Shown one piece after another: positions 16,302-24,650 of a stretch of DNA of 41,012 bases. The translations under genes were made by a program, and so were the position numbers. Below the pieces are notes generated by a model. The model did no database searches, was not told the DNA's origin, and saw nothing but the letters and a program-made list of their open reading frames with translations. Every line of letters starts with the position of its first letter. Position 1 is the stretch's first letter. Source of the DNA: Prevotellaceae bacterium UBA6417 (lineage in GTDB: Bacteria; Bacteroidota; Bacteroidia; Bacteroidales; Bacteroidaceae); contig DJPH01000034.1 in the NCBI GenBank assembly GCA_002439755.1, forward strand, positions 1 to 41,012, in the 5' to 3' direction.

Positions 16302-17126
16302 CTATTTTTTTTCTTGTTCCTTGTATTTTCGGTAGGGCAGGTCAAGCTTCAGTATGTCGAAGTTGTGCTGCCGTTGCTGTGCATTTTTTGGTATGGTCAT
16401 GTAGTCGCCATATTTGAGTCGCAGATATTCCGTAGCTTTTTCGGGTCCCATGAACCGTTGGTTTTCAAATTCGTAAGGAATTGGTTTCCCGAAAATGCTT
16501 TTGTCAAAGATGCCGGCCAGCCCATCGTCGTGGTCAACTACACAGGGGCTTTGTTCGTAGTCGTATGCTTTTTGCAAATTGCGCATTTTGGCTTGAATGT
16601 ATTGTAAGGTGTAGCATCTTCTGACTATCAGCGGCAGCCAGCAGGAAGGCCCGTGTCCGTGTTTATAGGGATTGCGGCAGCAAAAGTATATCATCCGCTT
16701 CCAATACCAGTATTTGAAGAAGTGTAGTCTTTGTTTTATGGGTGATTTTGTCATTCCGTCAAGCGGAAATACATCGATGTAGGCTCCTCCCAGATAGGGC
16801 AACTGTATGCGCTCTATAATGGTGGTGTTGGCATCTTGTATTTTTGCAAAAGGTTGAGGATAGTCCTTGTCTGTTTCGTTGCATACCATTTCCAAATTGG
16901 CCGGCAACCATTCTTTTTGATGTTCAATGAGCTTGTCATAGTCGGGGCGCGGCATGGCAATGTCCATGTCATCGTCCCATGGTATGAATCCCTTGTGGCG
17001 AACGGCGCCGAGCAGGGTTCCAGCGAAAATGTAGTATCGCAAATTGTGCTGGCGGCAGGTCTCATCGATTCCTTTTAAAATGTTGAGTACGCAATTATGC
17101 AGTGCGTTGATATCATAGTGAACCAT
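16302..17126 (-). CDS. LicD-family phosphotransferase
   Basis: A 274-residue LicD/fukutin-type nucleotidyltransferase-fold enzyme. Characterised LicD proteins move phosphocholine from CDP-choline to surface glycans, and relatives transfer other phospho-alcohols. The hallmark FAGTLLGAVRHKGFIPWDDD and the following MDIAMPRPDYDKL are intact, and AYIDVFPLDGM is also conserved. The start at 17126 (MVHYDINALHN) aligns with the usual LicD N-terminus. A frame reaching 17195 would overlap the upstream gene with unrelated residues. It is the last gene of a three-gene unit behind a LicC-like nucleotidyltransferase and a PLP enzyme, all probably from the promoter at 19023-19030. The acceptor is probably an LPS or other surface glycan (inference from the adjacent glycosyltransferases). 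Confidence 0.88.
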   Translation of the reverse strand: MVHYDINALHNCVLNILKGIDETCRQHNLRYYIFAGTLLGAVRHKGFIPWDDDMDIAMPRPDYDKLIEHQKEWLPANLEMVCNETDKDYPQPFAKIQDANTTIIERIQLPYLGGAYIDVFPLDGMTKSPIKQRLHFFKYWYWKRMIYFCCRNPYKHGHGPSCWLPLIVRRCYTLQYIQAKMRNLQKAYDYEQSPCVVDHDDGLAGIFDKSIFGKPIPYEFENQRFMGPEKATEYLRLKYGDYMTIPKNAQQRQHNFDILKLDLPYRKYKEQEKK

Positions 17127-17154
17127 AAATCGTATTGTGGGATGGATGATATTT

Positions 17155-17886
17155 TCAAATCCGGTTTCTTGTGAAGTGACGTGCCGCTTCTTCAAAATCT
17201 TCGGGGGTGTCGAGCTCGGCTGAGAAGAGGTCGCTCACGTCTGTAACGCCAAAGGTGTGACCTTGTGGTATGAGTCTTTCAAAGGCCTGCTCGTAAAATA
17301 CGTTTGAGAGGTGCTCGTGTTCAATCATCTGTTCCAGCTCTTTGTAAAGAGCGGCAGTATATGCGGCCGACATCTTTTCAATGCCTACGGATTCGCCTGC
17401 TGCTTTTGCGATGGAACAGGTTTTGCTGATTTCTTGCACTCTTTGGTTACTGTCAAGGATGACTTTTATTTCTTCTTCACCCAATTTGTGGCTGTTCAGA
17501 GCCAAGGTATTGTCGTCATTGTTGTTTATCAGCCTTTTCAAAACAGTTGGGTCGAACACAATGTCGCTGTCGAGCAAAATGACATCGTTGCTTTCTGCAT
17601 CGTTGCGCATCAGATAGAGCGAATAAATATTGTTGGTCGTTTCGTATAGGCTGTTGTGTACGAAATGAATGTCTAACTGTGGATATGTGTGTTCTGTGAA
17701 TTGCCGTATTTGTTCTGCCAAATAGCCGGTGCAGATGGTAATGTCCCGGATTCCTGCTTCAACTAAGGCTGTAAGGGTACGTTCAAGCAGGGGGTGCCCA
17801 CCAATTGGCAACAGACATTTCGGACAATTGTTTGTGAGGGGGCGCAGGCGGGTAGCCATTCCTGCGGCCGGAATCAAGGCTCTCAT
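17155..17886 (-). CDS. LicC-like nucleotidyltransferase (CDP-alcohol forming?)
   Basis: A 243-residue single-domain NTP transferase. RALIPAAGMATRLRPLTNNCPKCLLPIGG is the N-terminal nucleotide-binding loop (R, L and PK conserved). ILLDSDIVFDP carries the metal-binding aspartate. TTNNIYSLYLMRN and EEEIKVILDSNQRVQEISK are characteristic of the phosphocholine/phosphonate cytidylyltransferase group (LicC, PntC) rather than hexose-1-phosphate enzymes. It sits between the PLP enzyme (38 bp) and licD (28 bp). The expected product is a CDP-activated choline, ethanolamine or similar alcohol for LicD. The alcohol cannot be read from the sequence. A sugar nucleotide product is the main alternative. Confidence 0.78.
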   Translation of the reverse strand: MRALIPAAGMATRLRPLTNNCPKCLLPIGGHPLLERTLTALVEAGIRDITICTGYLAEQIRQFTEHTYPQLDIHFVHNSLYETTNNIYSLYLMRNDAESNDVILLDSDIVFDPTVLKRLINNNDDNTLALNSHKLGEEEIKVILDSNQRVQEISKTCSIAKAAGESVGIEKMSAAYTAALYKELEQMIEHEHLSNVFYEQAFERLIPQGHTFGVTDVSDLFSAELDTPEDFEEAARHFTRNRI

Positions 17887-17924
17887 GTCTTGGAAAAATC
17901 GCTGTATATAAAAATATGAGTGTT

Positions 17925-18983
17925 TTATATGGCAGACTTTTTGGCGATGCCGGCGATAGTCTGCGCTACAATCTGATTCTGCTCCGGACGGCCCAAAGTG
18001 ATGCGCATGTGGGTGTTGATATCCGGTTCATTCATGAATTTAACTTTGTAGTGCTCTTCTTTGAATGCTTCTTCTAAGGCATTCTTCAGTGCAATGGGAT
18101 ATTTTACCAGTATGAAGTTGGCGGCCGAGCGGTATACCTTGAATCCGGGCAATTTGTTGAGGACTTCTTCATACATCTTGCGGCTTTCGTTCATTTGTCG
18201 GGCTATGTTGCGATAGTAGTCCTCGCTTTTCAAGGCTGCAATGGCGATGTTTTCGGATATGCGGTTGTATCCTAAATACAGGTTGTTGAATTTGGCAAAG
18301 TCGCCCATGCCTTTGCTGACAAAGGCAAACCCCATTCGCAATCCGGGCAGCCCGTAAAATTTTGACATGGTGCGTGCGATGATAAGGTTAGGGTGCTTAT
18401 CTATCAGGCGCTTGATGTATGAGCTGTCTTCGTTGACATATGAAGCGTAAGCCTCATCGATATAGGTTATGACGTTGTTTGGAACTTTCGAAAGCAATTG
18501 GTCCAGTTCTTCAGGCGTGAGAATGTTGCCGGTGGGGTTGTTGGGGGAAGCTATGAGCAGGATTTTTGGTTTAATCTCCTTTAAGGCTCTTTGCAAATCA
18601 TCGAAGTCGTAGCTGTAAGTATCTCCGTTTTCATAAATGGAGTATTGGAAAGTTTCACCTCTGACCTCGGCTGCAACAGATTGGTAGTACCACCACGAAA
18701 ATTTCGGGATGAGGATCCTATTGTTTCCATCGGGGAGTGTCAGGTAGTAGTGGGCCATTTGCTTGAGGATATACTCTCCGCCATAACCTAATAGTATCTG
18801 GCTTTCGTCAATTCCGTATCGTTCCGACAAAAAAACGGAAAGAATGCTTTTCTTTCCTTGATCGTATATTCGTGTATAGAATCCAAGTTCCTTTGGGTTA
18901 AAGTCTTTGTATGCCTGAATGACTTCAGGTGAAGGTTCAAAGTTATACTCGTTTCGATCCAAGTAATTCATTGGATGATCCAT
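17925..18983 (-). CDS. HisC/CobD-like PLP-dependent aminotransferase or decarboxylase
   Basis: A 352-residue fold-type I PLP enzyme. SPNNPTGN, YIDEAYASYV, the lysine motif TMSKFYGLPGLRMGF (Lys208 in this numbering) and MRITLGRPEQN place it with histidinol-phosphate aminotransferase and threonine-phosphate decarboxylase. The start at 18983 (MDHPMNYLDRNEYNFEP) lies 40 bp after the -7 element. The longer frame to 19034 begins upstream of the promoter. It is not in a his operon. It leads a unit with a LicC-like cytidylyltransferase and LicD, so it may make an amino-alcohol phosphate or aminophosphonate head group. That role is inference. A true HisC misplaced from the his operon is the simple alternative. 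Confidence 0.75.
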   Translation of the reverse strand: MDHPMNYLDRNEYNFEPSPEVIQAYKDFNPKELGFYTRIYDQGKKSILSVFLSERYGIDESQILLGYGGEYILKQMAHYYLTLPDGNNRILIPKFSWWYYQSVAAEVRGETFQYSIYENGDTYSYDFDDLQRALKEIKPKILLIASPNNPTGNILTPEELDQLLSKVPNNVITYIDEAYASYVNEDSSYIKRLIDKHPNLIIARTMSKFYGLPGLRMGFAFVSKGMGDFAKFNNLYLGYNRISENIAIAALKSEDYYRNIARQMNESRKMYEEVLNKLPGFKVYRSAANFILVKYPIALKNALEEAFKEEHYKVKFMNEPDINTHMRITLGRPEQNQIVAQTIAGIAKKSAI

Positions 18984-19022
18984 TGTTGTCGTTTTTGAAA
19001 TATTGCGGTATATTTTGGAATG

Positions 19023-19030
19023 CAAAAGTA
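19023..19030 (-). promoter_or_regulatory. Bacteroidetes -7 promoter element for aminotransferase-licD unit
   Basis: Minus-strand TACTTTTG fits TAnnTTTG. It lies just 10 bp past the stop of the preceding glycosyltransferase, which makes the aminotransferase, nucleotidyltransferase and licD genes an independently promoted unit. It also argues for the 18983 start. Confidence 0.6.
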
Positions 19031-19040
19031 GCACTTTTTT

Positions 19041-20180
19041 TTAAGTTGTGCTAAGTACCTGCTTGTAAACATTTATAAGCTTCCTGCACAGAAGCTCATC
19101 TTTGAACTGCTCGGCATAAAGTTGTCCTTTACATGCCATTTGTTCCTGACGTTTCGGGTCGAGCAGAATGTCGCTGATGACTTGTGCCAGTTCTTCGGGC
19201 GAATCGGGGTTGACATATGCTGAATCCGGTCCTCCGGCTTCTTCTAAGCATGAACCGGTGCAGCCGATGGCTGGAACTCCCGAGCAAAGGGCTTCGAGCA
19301 GTGGTATGCCAAATCCTTCACAGCGTGATGGATATACAAAAAGTGTTGCTTGCTGGTAGATGGCAGGCAATTCGTTGAATGGAATACCCGAAAGGATGCG
19401 CATCTGATGATTGATACCGGTTGCTTTTAGGTAGCTTTCTACTTTGTCAGCATATGGAGTGCGCCGTCCTATGGCTATGACATTTGTGTCTTTCGGGAGT
19501 TTTTTAAGGGCTTGTGCCAGTAGCATCAGGTTCTTGCGTTTTTCAATGCTTCCTACATATAATATGTATCTTGATGGAAGTTGGTATTTCAATTTTACGT
19601 CTGCGAGTTGTGTTTTAGAGGTTTTTTTCCTGAATGAGGAGTCGCATCCTTGGTATACCACTGTTATTTTTTTACTGCTGATGCCGTATTGTTCTATGAT
19701 TTCGTGCTTTGTAAATTCACTGACAGCAATGATATGGTCGGCCTTTTGACAGGCTTTTTTGAACTTGTAGTTATAGATGAACCTGTCAATAGCGTTGTAG
19801 CCCTGAGGAAAACGAAGAAAGAGCAAATCATGGATGGTGACGATGGTCTTGATTCCGTTTGCCTTTTTGATGTTCAATGGCAATTCGTTGCTCAAACCGT
19901 GGTAAAGGTTGACACCATCTTTCTTTAAACGATAGGTTATCCCAAACGTTCGCCAAAGGCTTGGAAAATATGACCAAAAGCCATGGGGAGGGAAAACTGT
20001 GCAGATGCGCTTTGTTCGTGGAAGCCTGTCGAGTAGTTTTGTCTTTTTGCGGTTGGGCACGTAGAGAGAGCAGATGGCCTCGCTGTCGTTCTGAGCCAAG
20101 GTCGATATCACGAAACGGCTGTAATTGCCGAGCCCTGTGCCGTTTTGAGCGGCTCTTTTTGCATCAAATCCAATTTTCAT
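19041..20180 (-). CDS. GT4-family glycosyltransferase
   Basis: A 379-residue GT-B retaining glycosyltransferase, cytoplasmic and probably membrane-associated. The N-terminus MKIGFDAKRAAQNGTGLGNYSRF is the usual acceptor-domain start. YILYVGSIEKRKNLMLLAQAL opens the donor domain, and YPSRCEGFGIPLLEALCSGVPAIG is the EX7E motif. Donor and linkage are unknown. It follows the GT2 gene by 10 bp and is probably cotranscribed from the 22278 promoter. Role in an LPS core or other surface glycan is inferred from neighbours. Confidence 0.88.
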   Translation of the reverse strand: MKIGFDAKRAAQNGTGLGNYSRFVISTLAQNDSEAICSLYVPNRKKTKLLDRLPRTKRICTVFPPHGFWSYFPSLWRTFGITYRLKKDGVNLYHGLSNELPLNIKKANGIKTIVTIHDLLFLRFPQGYNAIDRFIYNYKFKKACQKADHIIAVSEFTKHEIIEQYGISSKKITVVYQGCDSSFRKKTSKTQLADVKLKYQLPSRYILYVGSIEKRKNLMLLAQALKKLPKDTNVIAIGRRTPYADKVESYLKATGINHQMRILSGIPFNELPAIYQQATLFVYPSRCEGFGIPLLEALCSGVPAIGCTGSCLEEAGGPDSAYVNPDSPEELAQVISDILLDPKRQEQMACKGQLYAEQFKDELLCRKLINVYKQVLSTT

Positions 20181-20190
20181 GCCTGCATCA

Positions 20191-21165
20191 TTATATCTTT
20201 GACAGATGCTTGTCGTACAGTTTGTTGAGTAGCTTGAAAGCTTTTTCTGAAGTGCAAAGGCAACGAAGCAACGTATAACCTGTTTTCCTGATGCTCATCG
20301 GTGGAAAGAATGGAATGTGTATCTTCTTGTAAAGCTTGTAATCTCCGTGTGCTAAAGCATACTTCATGCAATTGACAGCCGACTTCTTTATAATCATTCT
20401 TGCATAGCGTTTTTTGCGTAGAGGCGGGTAGTGTGTGGCAAAGTAAAGGCGTGTATTCGAGCTGAGATAGAAGAAGTCTATTTTCTTTCTTGGATCTTTG
20501 AAGTGGCTCATCGATTCACCTAAAATCCTATGTACGGCGGTATGTGTGCGCAGCAGTCTGACATCCGATTGACGGCTTATCCAATTGAACCAGAATATAT
20601 CTCCGGTGAAATAGCTGCCCATGTCTAAATGCGGAGCCTGTAGCATCAGATCCTTGCGCATCATGACGGTTACATACCAAATGGAATCTTTGCAGGCCAA
20701 TGTCTCGGGATAAACGTAGCCTTCTAATTCGTGAAAGCGGAATTTGCGCTTTTCGCCTGTTGCCTCTACTATTTTGTCGAAATAGGTATATACGAGGCCT
20801 GTTTCAGGATGGAGCTCCATCAAATCAACTTGCATTTGCAGTTTCTTGTTGTTGGTCCAGTAGTCGTCGCCTTCGCAGATGGCAATGTATTTCCCCCGTG
20901 CCATGGGCAATAAGATGTCTCTTACGGCATCTGTTCCACGCGAATATAAGTTGGTAGGGTGCGTAAAGACTTTGACAAACGAAGAGTACTTTTGTGCATA
21001 ATCCTTTACAATGTCAGTGGTTCCATCTGTCGAACAGTCATCATTGATAAGAATCTCGAAAGGGAAACATGTCTCTTGTGCAATGACACTGTCTAAACAT
21101 TGCCGTATGTAGGCTGCATGATTGTATGTGGGGCACAAAACGGAAACCAATGGAGTTTCGTTCAT
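20191..21165 (-). CDS. GT2-family glycosyltransferase
   Basis: A 324-residue GT-A inverting transferase. PLVSVLCPTYNHAAYIRQCLDSVIAQ and EILINDDCSTDGTTDI are the N-terminal nucleotide-binding region. AICEGDDYW contains the DXD-type metal site. The rest is typical of short single-domain GT2 enzymes with no membrane segment. It lies 11 bp after the GT9 gene and 10 bp before the GT4 gene. Substrate unknown. Confidence 0.88.
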   Translation of the reverse strand: MNETPLVSVLCPTYNHAAYIRQCLDSVIAQETCFPFEILINDDCSTDGTTDIVKDYAQKYSSFVKVFTHPTNLYSRGTDAVRDILLPMARGKYIAICEGDDYWTNNKKLQMQVDLMELHPETGLVYTYFDKIVEATGEKRKFRFHELEGYVYPETLACKDSIWYVTVMMRKDLMLQAPHLDMGSYFTGDIFWFNWISRQSDVRLLRTHTAVHRILGESMSHFKDPRKKIDFFYLSSNTRLYFATHYPPLRKKRYARMIIKKSAVNCMKYALAHGDYKLYKKIHIPFFPPMSIRKTGYTLLRCLCTSEKAFKLLNKLYDKHLSKI

Positions 21166-21176
21166 GGTGATAGCAG

Positions 21177-22229
21177 TTAAAAGTCAGGCCGTCCTACATA
21201 TTGGTCAAGCATGGGGCTGAGTCCCGTCCAGACATCTTCGACAGTAATCAGTTCCATGCGTTCTTTATAACTCATTTCAGCTTGTTTGGCGACTGGCAAT
21301 CTGTCATCGGGGGAAATGCCTTGGTAGCGTTCGCTTTGTCCGGGCAGCCAAAAGTCTTTGTCTATGCCCGGAGGATAGATGGCAAATGAGGGAATTTCAA
21401 AGGCCTGGCTGATATGACGTGGGCCGCCTTCGTTGCCGAAGAAAAAACTTGAGAGTGCGCTTAGGGCACTCAATTCGCGTAGCCCCTTGGCCTCGACATT
21501 GATAAAGATGCGTGGGCTTTTGCCCAAGGTCTCGTAGTAATAGCAGGCGATGTCCTTTTCCGCTTCATTTCCATAGTTGAATATCAACTGTACATCGTAG
21601 TTGTCTAATATGCGATGCAAGACTTCTGCCATTCTGCCTTTGGGCCAGGCTTTATGTTCAATCCTTGTCGCCACGGCCGCCAAGACAATGGGCTTGTTAA
21701 AGTCAACTCCTTGTGCTGTCATGTAATTTTTGTAGTCGGCTTTTTCTTTCTCTGTGATATACAAATGGAAGTTTTCATCGCGAATAAGTTTTCCTTCCTT
21801 TTTCAGCGGTTCCATTAAATTCAGATTCGACTGCACGCGATCCATGCCTTCGGGAGTTTCCATCCGATAGTTATGAATCTTTTTGTTATACCATTTCCTG
21901 CGTCCGATGCGATAGGCCGTTGACAGCGAAAACAGAGCGAACAACAATGTTTTTGGCGTGGAGCGCATATCTATGATGACATCGAAATGGGTATGCTTCA
22001 TCAGTTCCTTGACTTTCTTTGCGTAGGTAAGCCCATGGCACTCCCTTTCGTTGAACGTTATGAGGCGGTCAACATCTGGATGTCCCTGGAACAGCGGGGC
22101 GATAGCCTTATTGATGACAAAGTGGATTTTGGCATGTGGAAAACTAAGCTTAAGGCTGTGGCATAAAGCCATAGACAGAACCGAATCACCCACTCTGCGG
22201 AAACGTATGACGAGAATGTCTTGAATCAT
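21177..22229 (-). CDS. GT9-family (heptosyltransferase-like) glycosyltransferase
   Basis: A 350-residue GT9 protein. ILVIRFRRVGDSVLSMALCHSLKLSFP is the ADP-heptose transferase-type start, and GNEGGPRHISQAFEIPSFAIYPPG is the C-terminal sugar-nucleotide site. The start at 22229 (MIQDILVIRF) is after the TAAGTTTG promoter. The longer frame to 22280 begins within it. Bacteroidales cores often lack heptose, so the donor may be another sugar. It is the first gene of a GT9-GT2-GT4 transcript. Confidence 0.85.
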   Translation of the reverse strand: MIQDILVIRFRRVGDSVLSMALCHSLKLSFPHAKIHFVINKAIAPLFQGHPDVDRLITFNERECHGLTYAKKVKELMKHTHFDVIIDMRSTPKTLLFALFSLSTAYRIGRRKWYNKKIHNYRMETPEGMDRVQSNLNLMEPLKKEGKLIRDENFHLYITEKEKADYKNYMTAQGVDFNKPIVLAAVATRIEHKAWPKGRMAEVLHRILDNYDVQLIFNYGNEAEKDIACYYYETLGKSPRIFINVEAKGLRELSALSALSSFFFGNEGGPRHISQAFEIPSFAIYPPGIDKDFWLPGQSERYQGISPDDRLPVAKQAEMSYKERMELITVEDVWTGLSPMLDQYVGRPDF

Positions 22230-22253
22230 ATAAGTTGATATCCTGTTAAAGAA

Positions 22254-22267
22254 CCGGCAGTTGCCGG
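22254..22267. promoter_or_regulatory. 14-bp palindrome in the GT9 leader
   Basis: CCGGCA-GT-TGCCGG is a perfect dyad lying just downstream of the predicted minus-strand transcript start (about 22271) and before the ATG at 22229. It could be an operator or a leader hairpin. No regulator is known. Confidence 0.4.
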
Positions 22268-22277
22268 AATGATGTTG

Positions 22278-22285
22278 CAAACTTA
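22278..22285 (-). promoter_or_regulatory. Bacteroidetes -7 promoter element, GT9-GT2-GT4 transcript
   Basis: Minus-strand TAAGTTTG fits TAnnTTTG and lies 49 bp upstream of the GT9 ATG. It is divergent to the plus-strand element at 22330-22337, with 44 bp between them. Confidence 0.6.
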
Positions 22286-22329
22286 GCGAAAAAAAGGCAA
22301 TATCAAGGTATGATTTCCAGCTATTATGC

Positions 22330-22337
22330 TAACTTTG
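22330..22337 (+). promoter_or_regulatory. Bacteroidetes -7 promoter element for the divergent GT4 gene
   Basis: TAACTTTG fits TAnnTTTG. The ATG at 22326 lies before it and cannot be on this transcript, which supports the start at 22410 (leader of about 65 nt). Confidence 0.6.
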
Positions 22338-22409
22338 TTGGCAATTAAGGATAGAAGTAAGAAGATACTTGCCACAATTTATTGTCTGTGCATTAGAATA
22401 TTCAAAAAG

Positions 22410-23462
22410 ATGAAAAACGTTTTGGTTGATTTTTCCCATTATGACGATATCTGCGGATTTGGTGAAATAGCACGTAATTTTGCTCCCCGTTTGGCTGCTG
22501 CTGACGTACCTGACCTGCATTTCATTTTTGTATTGCCTCGTGAGCGTAGAGGTTTGTTCGGCGACAAAGTCGAATACATAGACCGAGACAAGAAGAAACG
22601 AATTTCGCATATTTACGACAAGCCATTGCATCTTTGGCATGCCACAGATCAGCAGTACAATTACCGTCTGTGTCGTAAAGGGATTTTGCAATTGCTTACG
22701 GTTCACGATTTGAATTTCCTTCACGAAAAATCAGGCTTGCATCGTTTGCGGCATATTTTGCAATTGCGTCATCGTGTAATGCATTCTGATTGTGTAACCA
22801 CCATCTCAAGATACGTACGTGAAGAACTGCTGTCATTCATGAAAGGATACGACAAGCCGGTGCCGGTTATTTATAATGGAATTACCGATTTAAGTGCTAT
22901 ACAACCTTGCCGGCCTTCGTTTGTCAGGAATCCTTCAGAACCCTTTTTACTGGCATTGGGACAAGTGCGCGAAAAAAAGAATTTCCAACTTCTTGTGCCC
23001 ATGATGCACTATTTACCCGGCTATCGACTTTATATATGCGGTGATGATCATTTTGATTATGCAGATAGCTTGCGAAAATTAATTTCGGAAAAAGGTGAGG
23101 GACGCGTCTCGCTTGTGGGCAAAATCTCTGATGCCGAAAAGGTATGGCTTTATTCTCATTGTGCGGCATTTATGTTTCCGTCCCGCCTTGAAGGTTTTGG
23201 AATTCCCGTCTTGGAAGCAATGCGCTTTCATTGCAAAGTGTTTTCTTCGCGATTAAGCAGCTTGCCGGAAGTGTGTGGCAGCCATGCTTTCTACTGGGAT
23301 TCCTTTGAGCCCTCGAAGATGGCCGATGTCGTCAGTCAAGGGTTGGCTTCCTGGACTGCAGAAATGGGTGATGAAGCAGCTTGCTATTCCAAAACCTTTA
23401 ATTACGACAAGTATACCGAATCCTACATCCGCCTGTATCGCCAGATGCTTTCAATGGATTGA
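22410..23462 (+). CDS. GT4-family glycosyltransferase
   Basis: A 350-residue GT-B transferase beginning MKNVLVDFSHYDDICGFGEIARNFAP. LLTVHDLNFLHEKSGL and TTISRYVREELLSF belong to the acceptor domain. LLALGQVREKKNFQLLVPMMHYLPG and the EX7E motif FPSRLEGFGIPVLEAM belong to the donor domain. It is transcribed divergently from the GT9 gene at 21177-22229. The 172 bp after it hold no gene, only the mscS promoter. Sugar specificity is unknown. Confidence 0.85.
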   Translation: MKNVLVDFSHYDDICGFGEIARNFAPRLAAADVPDLHFIFVLPRERRGLFGDKVEYIDRDKKKRISHIYDKPLHLWHATDQQYNYRLCRKGILQLLTVHDLNFLHEKSGLHRLRHILQLRHRVMHSDCVTTISRYVREELLSFMKGYDKPVPVIYNGITDLSAIQPCRPSFVRNPSEPFLLALGQVREKKNFQLLVPMMHYLPGYRLYICGDDHFDYADSLRKLISEKGEGRVSLVGKISDAEKVWLYSHCAAFMFPSRLEGFGIPVLEAMRFHCKVFSSRLSSLPEVCGSHAFYWDSFEPSKMADVVSQGLASWTAEMGDEAACYSKTFNYDKYTESYIRLYRQMLSMD

Positions 23463-23600
23463 CTTCGGTTATAATGGCTGTTCCCAAGAGCTGCATGAGA
23501 ACGTCTGTTTGTTTGGAAAACTACCGGCAAAAGACCGCAACAAACTGATGGGACCCTCAAATGTGCCTGTCTTGGCAAATGGGTATTGCCTGAATATTTG

Positions 23601-23608
23601 TATCTTTG
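23601..23608 (+). promoter_or_regulatory. Bacteroidetes -7 promoter element for mscS
   Basis: TATCTTTG fits TAnnTTTG and lies 26 bp upstream of the ATG at 23635, giving a leader of about 20 nt. No good -33 element was found. Confidence 0.65.
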
Positions 23609-23634
23609 CAGCCTAATTATCAATTGACGTTATT

Positions 23635-24573
23635 ATGTTTCATTTATCTGTTTTATCGTTTTTGGCGGCAAATGCCGATAGCAGCCGTAATGCCATAGAT
23701 AGTGTCCACCGGGTTGCAGGGGCAATCATTGCGGATGTTGCCACGGGACGTGGCATAGATAAGATGGAAATGTTAATAGAGAAGCTCGTTAATTGGGGCA
23801 TTGTAATAGGTGGCCGTATTATAGGTGCGACGATTATATTCTTTGTGGGACGCTTTGTAATCAGGATGATTAACAAGGTCTTTGATAAAGTACTTACCCG
23901 CGACAGTATAGACCCCGGAGTTAAATCTTTCTTGAAGAGCATGATAAATGCCTTGCTGATGGTGTTGCTGATCATTGCGATAGTCAACAAACTTGGCTTT
24001 GAGACAACATCGTTTGCGGCATTGTTGGCATCCTTCGGTGTGGCTGTCGGTATGGCGTTGAGCGGTAACCTTTCAAATTTTGTTGGAGGAATGATTATCT
24101 TGATGTTCAAGCCTTACCGTGTAGGTGACCTTATTGAAGTCAATGGTGTGACGGGCTATGTCGAGGCAATTGAGATATTTCATACGATATTGAGGACATA
24201 TTCAGGCGTCAATGTGTATCTTTCAAACGGTTCCATGAGCGCGGCAACCATCAAGAATTATCATAAGGAGGATCGCTTGCGTCTGGAGTTTAAGGTGGGT
24301 GTGGAATATGGCCAGGACTTCAAGCAGGCAGAAGATGTTTTGTTGAAGCTGGCCAATGAGGATGCACGCGTATTGAAAGACCCGAAACCTTATGTGGCTC
24401 TTGACGAGTTGGCTGACAGCAGCGTAAACTTGGTGATGCGGCTGTGGGTGGAAAATGCGGATTATTGGAGCACCAAATATGACATCAACAGGAAAATATA
24501 TGAACGTTTCAATGAAGCGGGCATATCTTTCCCGTTCCCGCAGATAACGGTTCACAAAGGAGATCCGTCGTGA
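23635..24573 (+). CDS. mscS: Small-conductance mechanosensitive channel MscS
   Basis: A 312-residue inner-membrane channel that opens on hypo-osmotic shock. Three hydrophobic segments are visible (roughly 50-75, 95-118 and 124-160). The third is the Gly/Ala-rich pore helix LLASFGVAVGMALSGNLSNFVGGMIILMFKP. It is followed by the beta domain YRVGDLIEVNGVTGYVEAIEIFHTILRTYSGVNVYLSNG and the cytoplasmic vestibule. Length is close to E. coli MscS. A Met-Glu-Met start at about residue 44 is possible but would lose little more than a divergent leader. It has its own promoter and stands between LPS genes without an obvious link. Confidence 0.92.
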   Translation: MFHLSVLSFLAANADSSRNAIDSVHRVAGAIIADVATGRGIDKMEMLIEKLVNWGIVIGGRIIGATIIFFVGRFVIRMINKVFDKVLTRDSIDPGVKSFLKSMINALLMVLLIIAIVNKLGFETTSFAALLASFGVAVGMALSGNLSNFVGGMIILMFKPYRVGDLIEVNGVTGYVEAIEIFHTILRTYSGVNVYLSNGSMSAATIKNYHKEDRLRLEFKVGVEYGQDFKQAEDVLLKLANEDARVLKDPKPYVALDELADSSVNLVMRLWVENADYWSTKYDINRKIYERFNEAGISFPFPQITVHKGDPS

Positions 24574-24650
24574 CGATTTGTTATGAATGGCAAGATGAAA
24601 AGTGCTTGTTGGGATAAAGGAGATATCGATGTCGTGGTAAGTATAAACAG

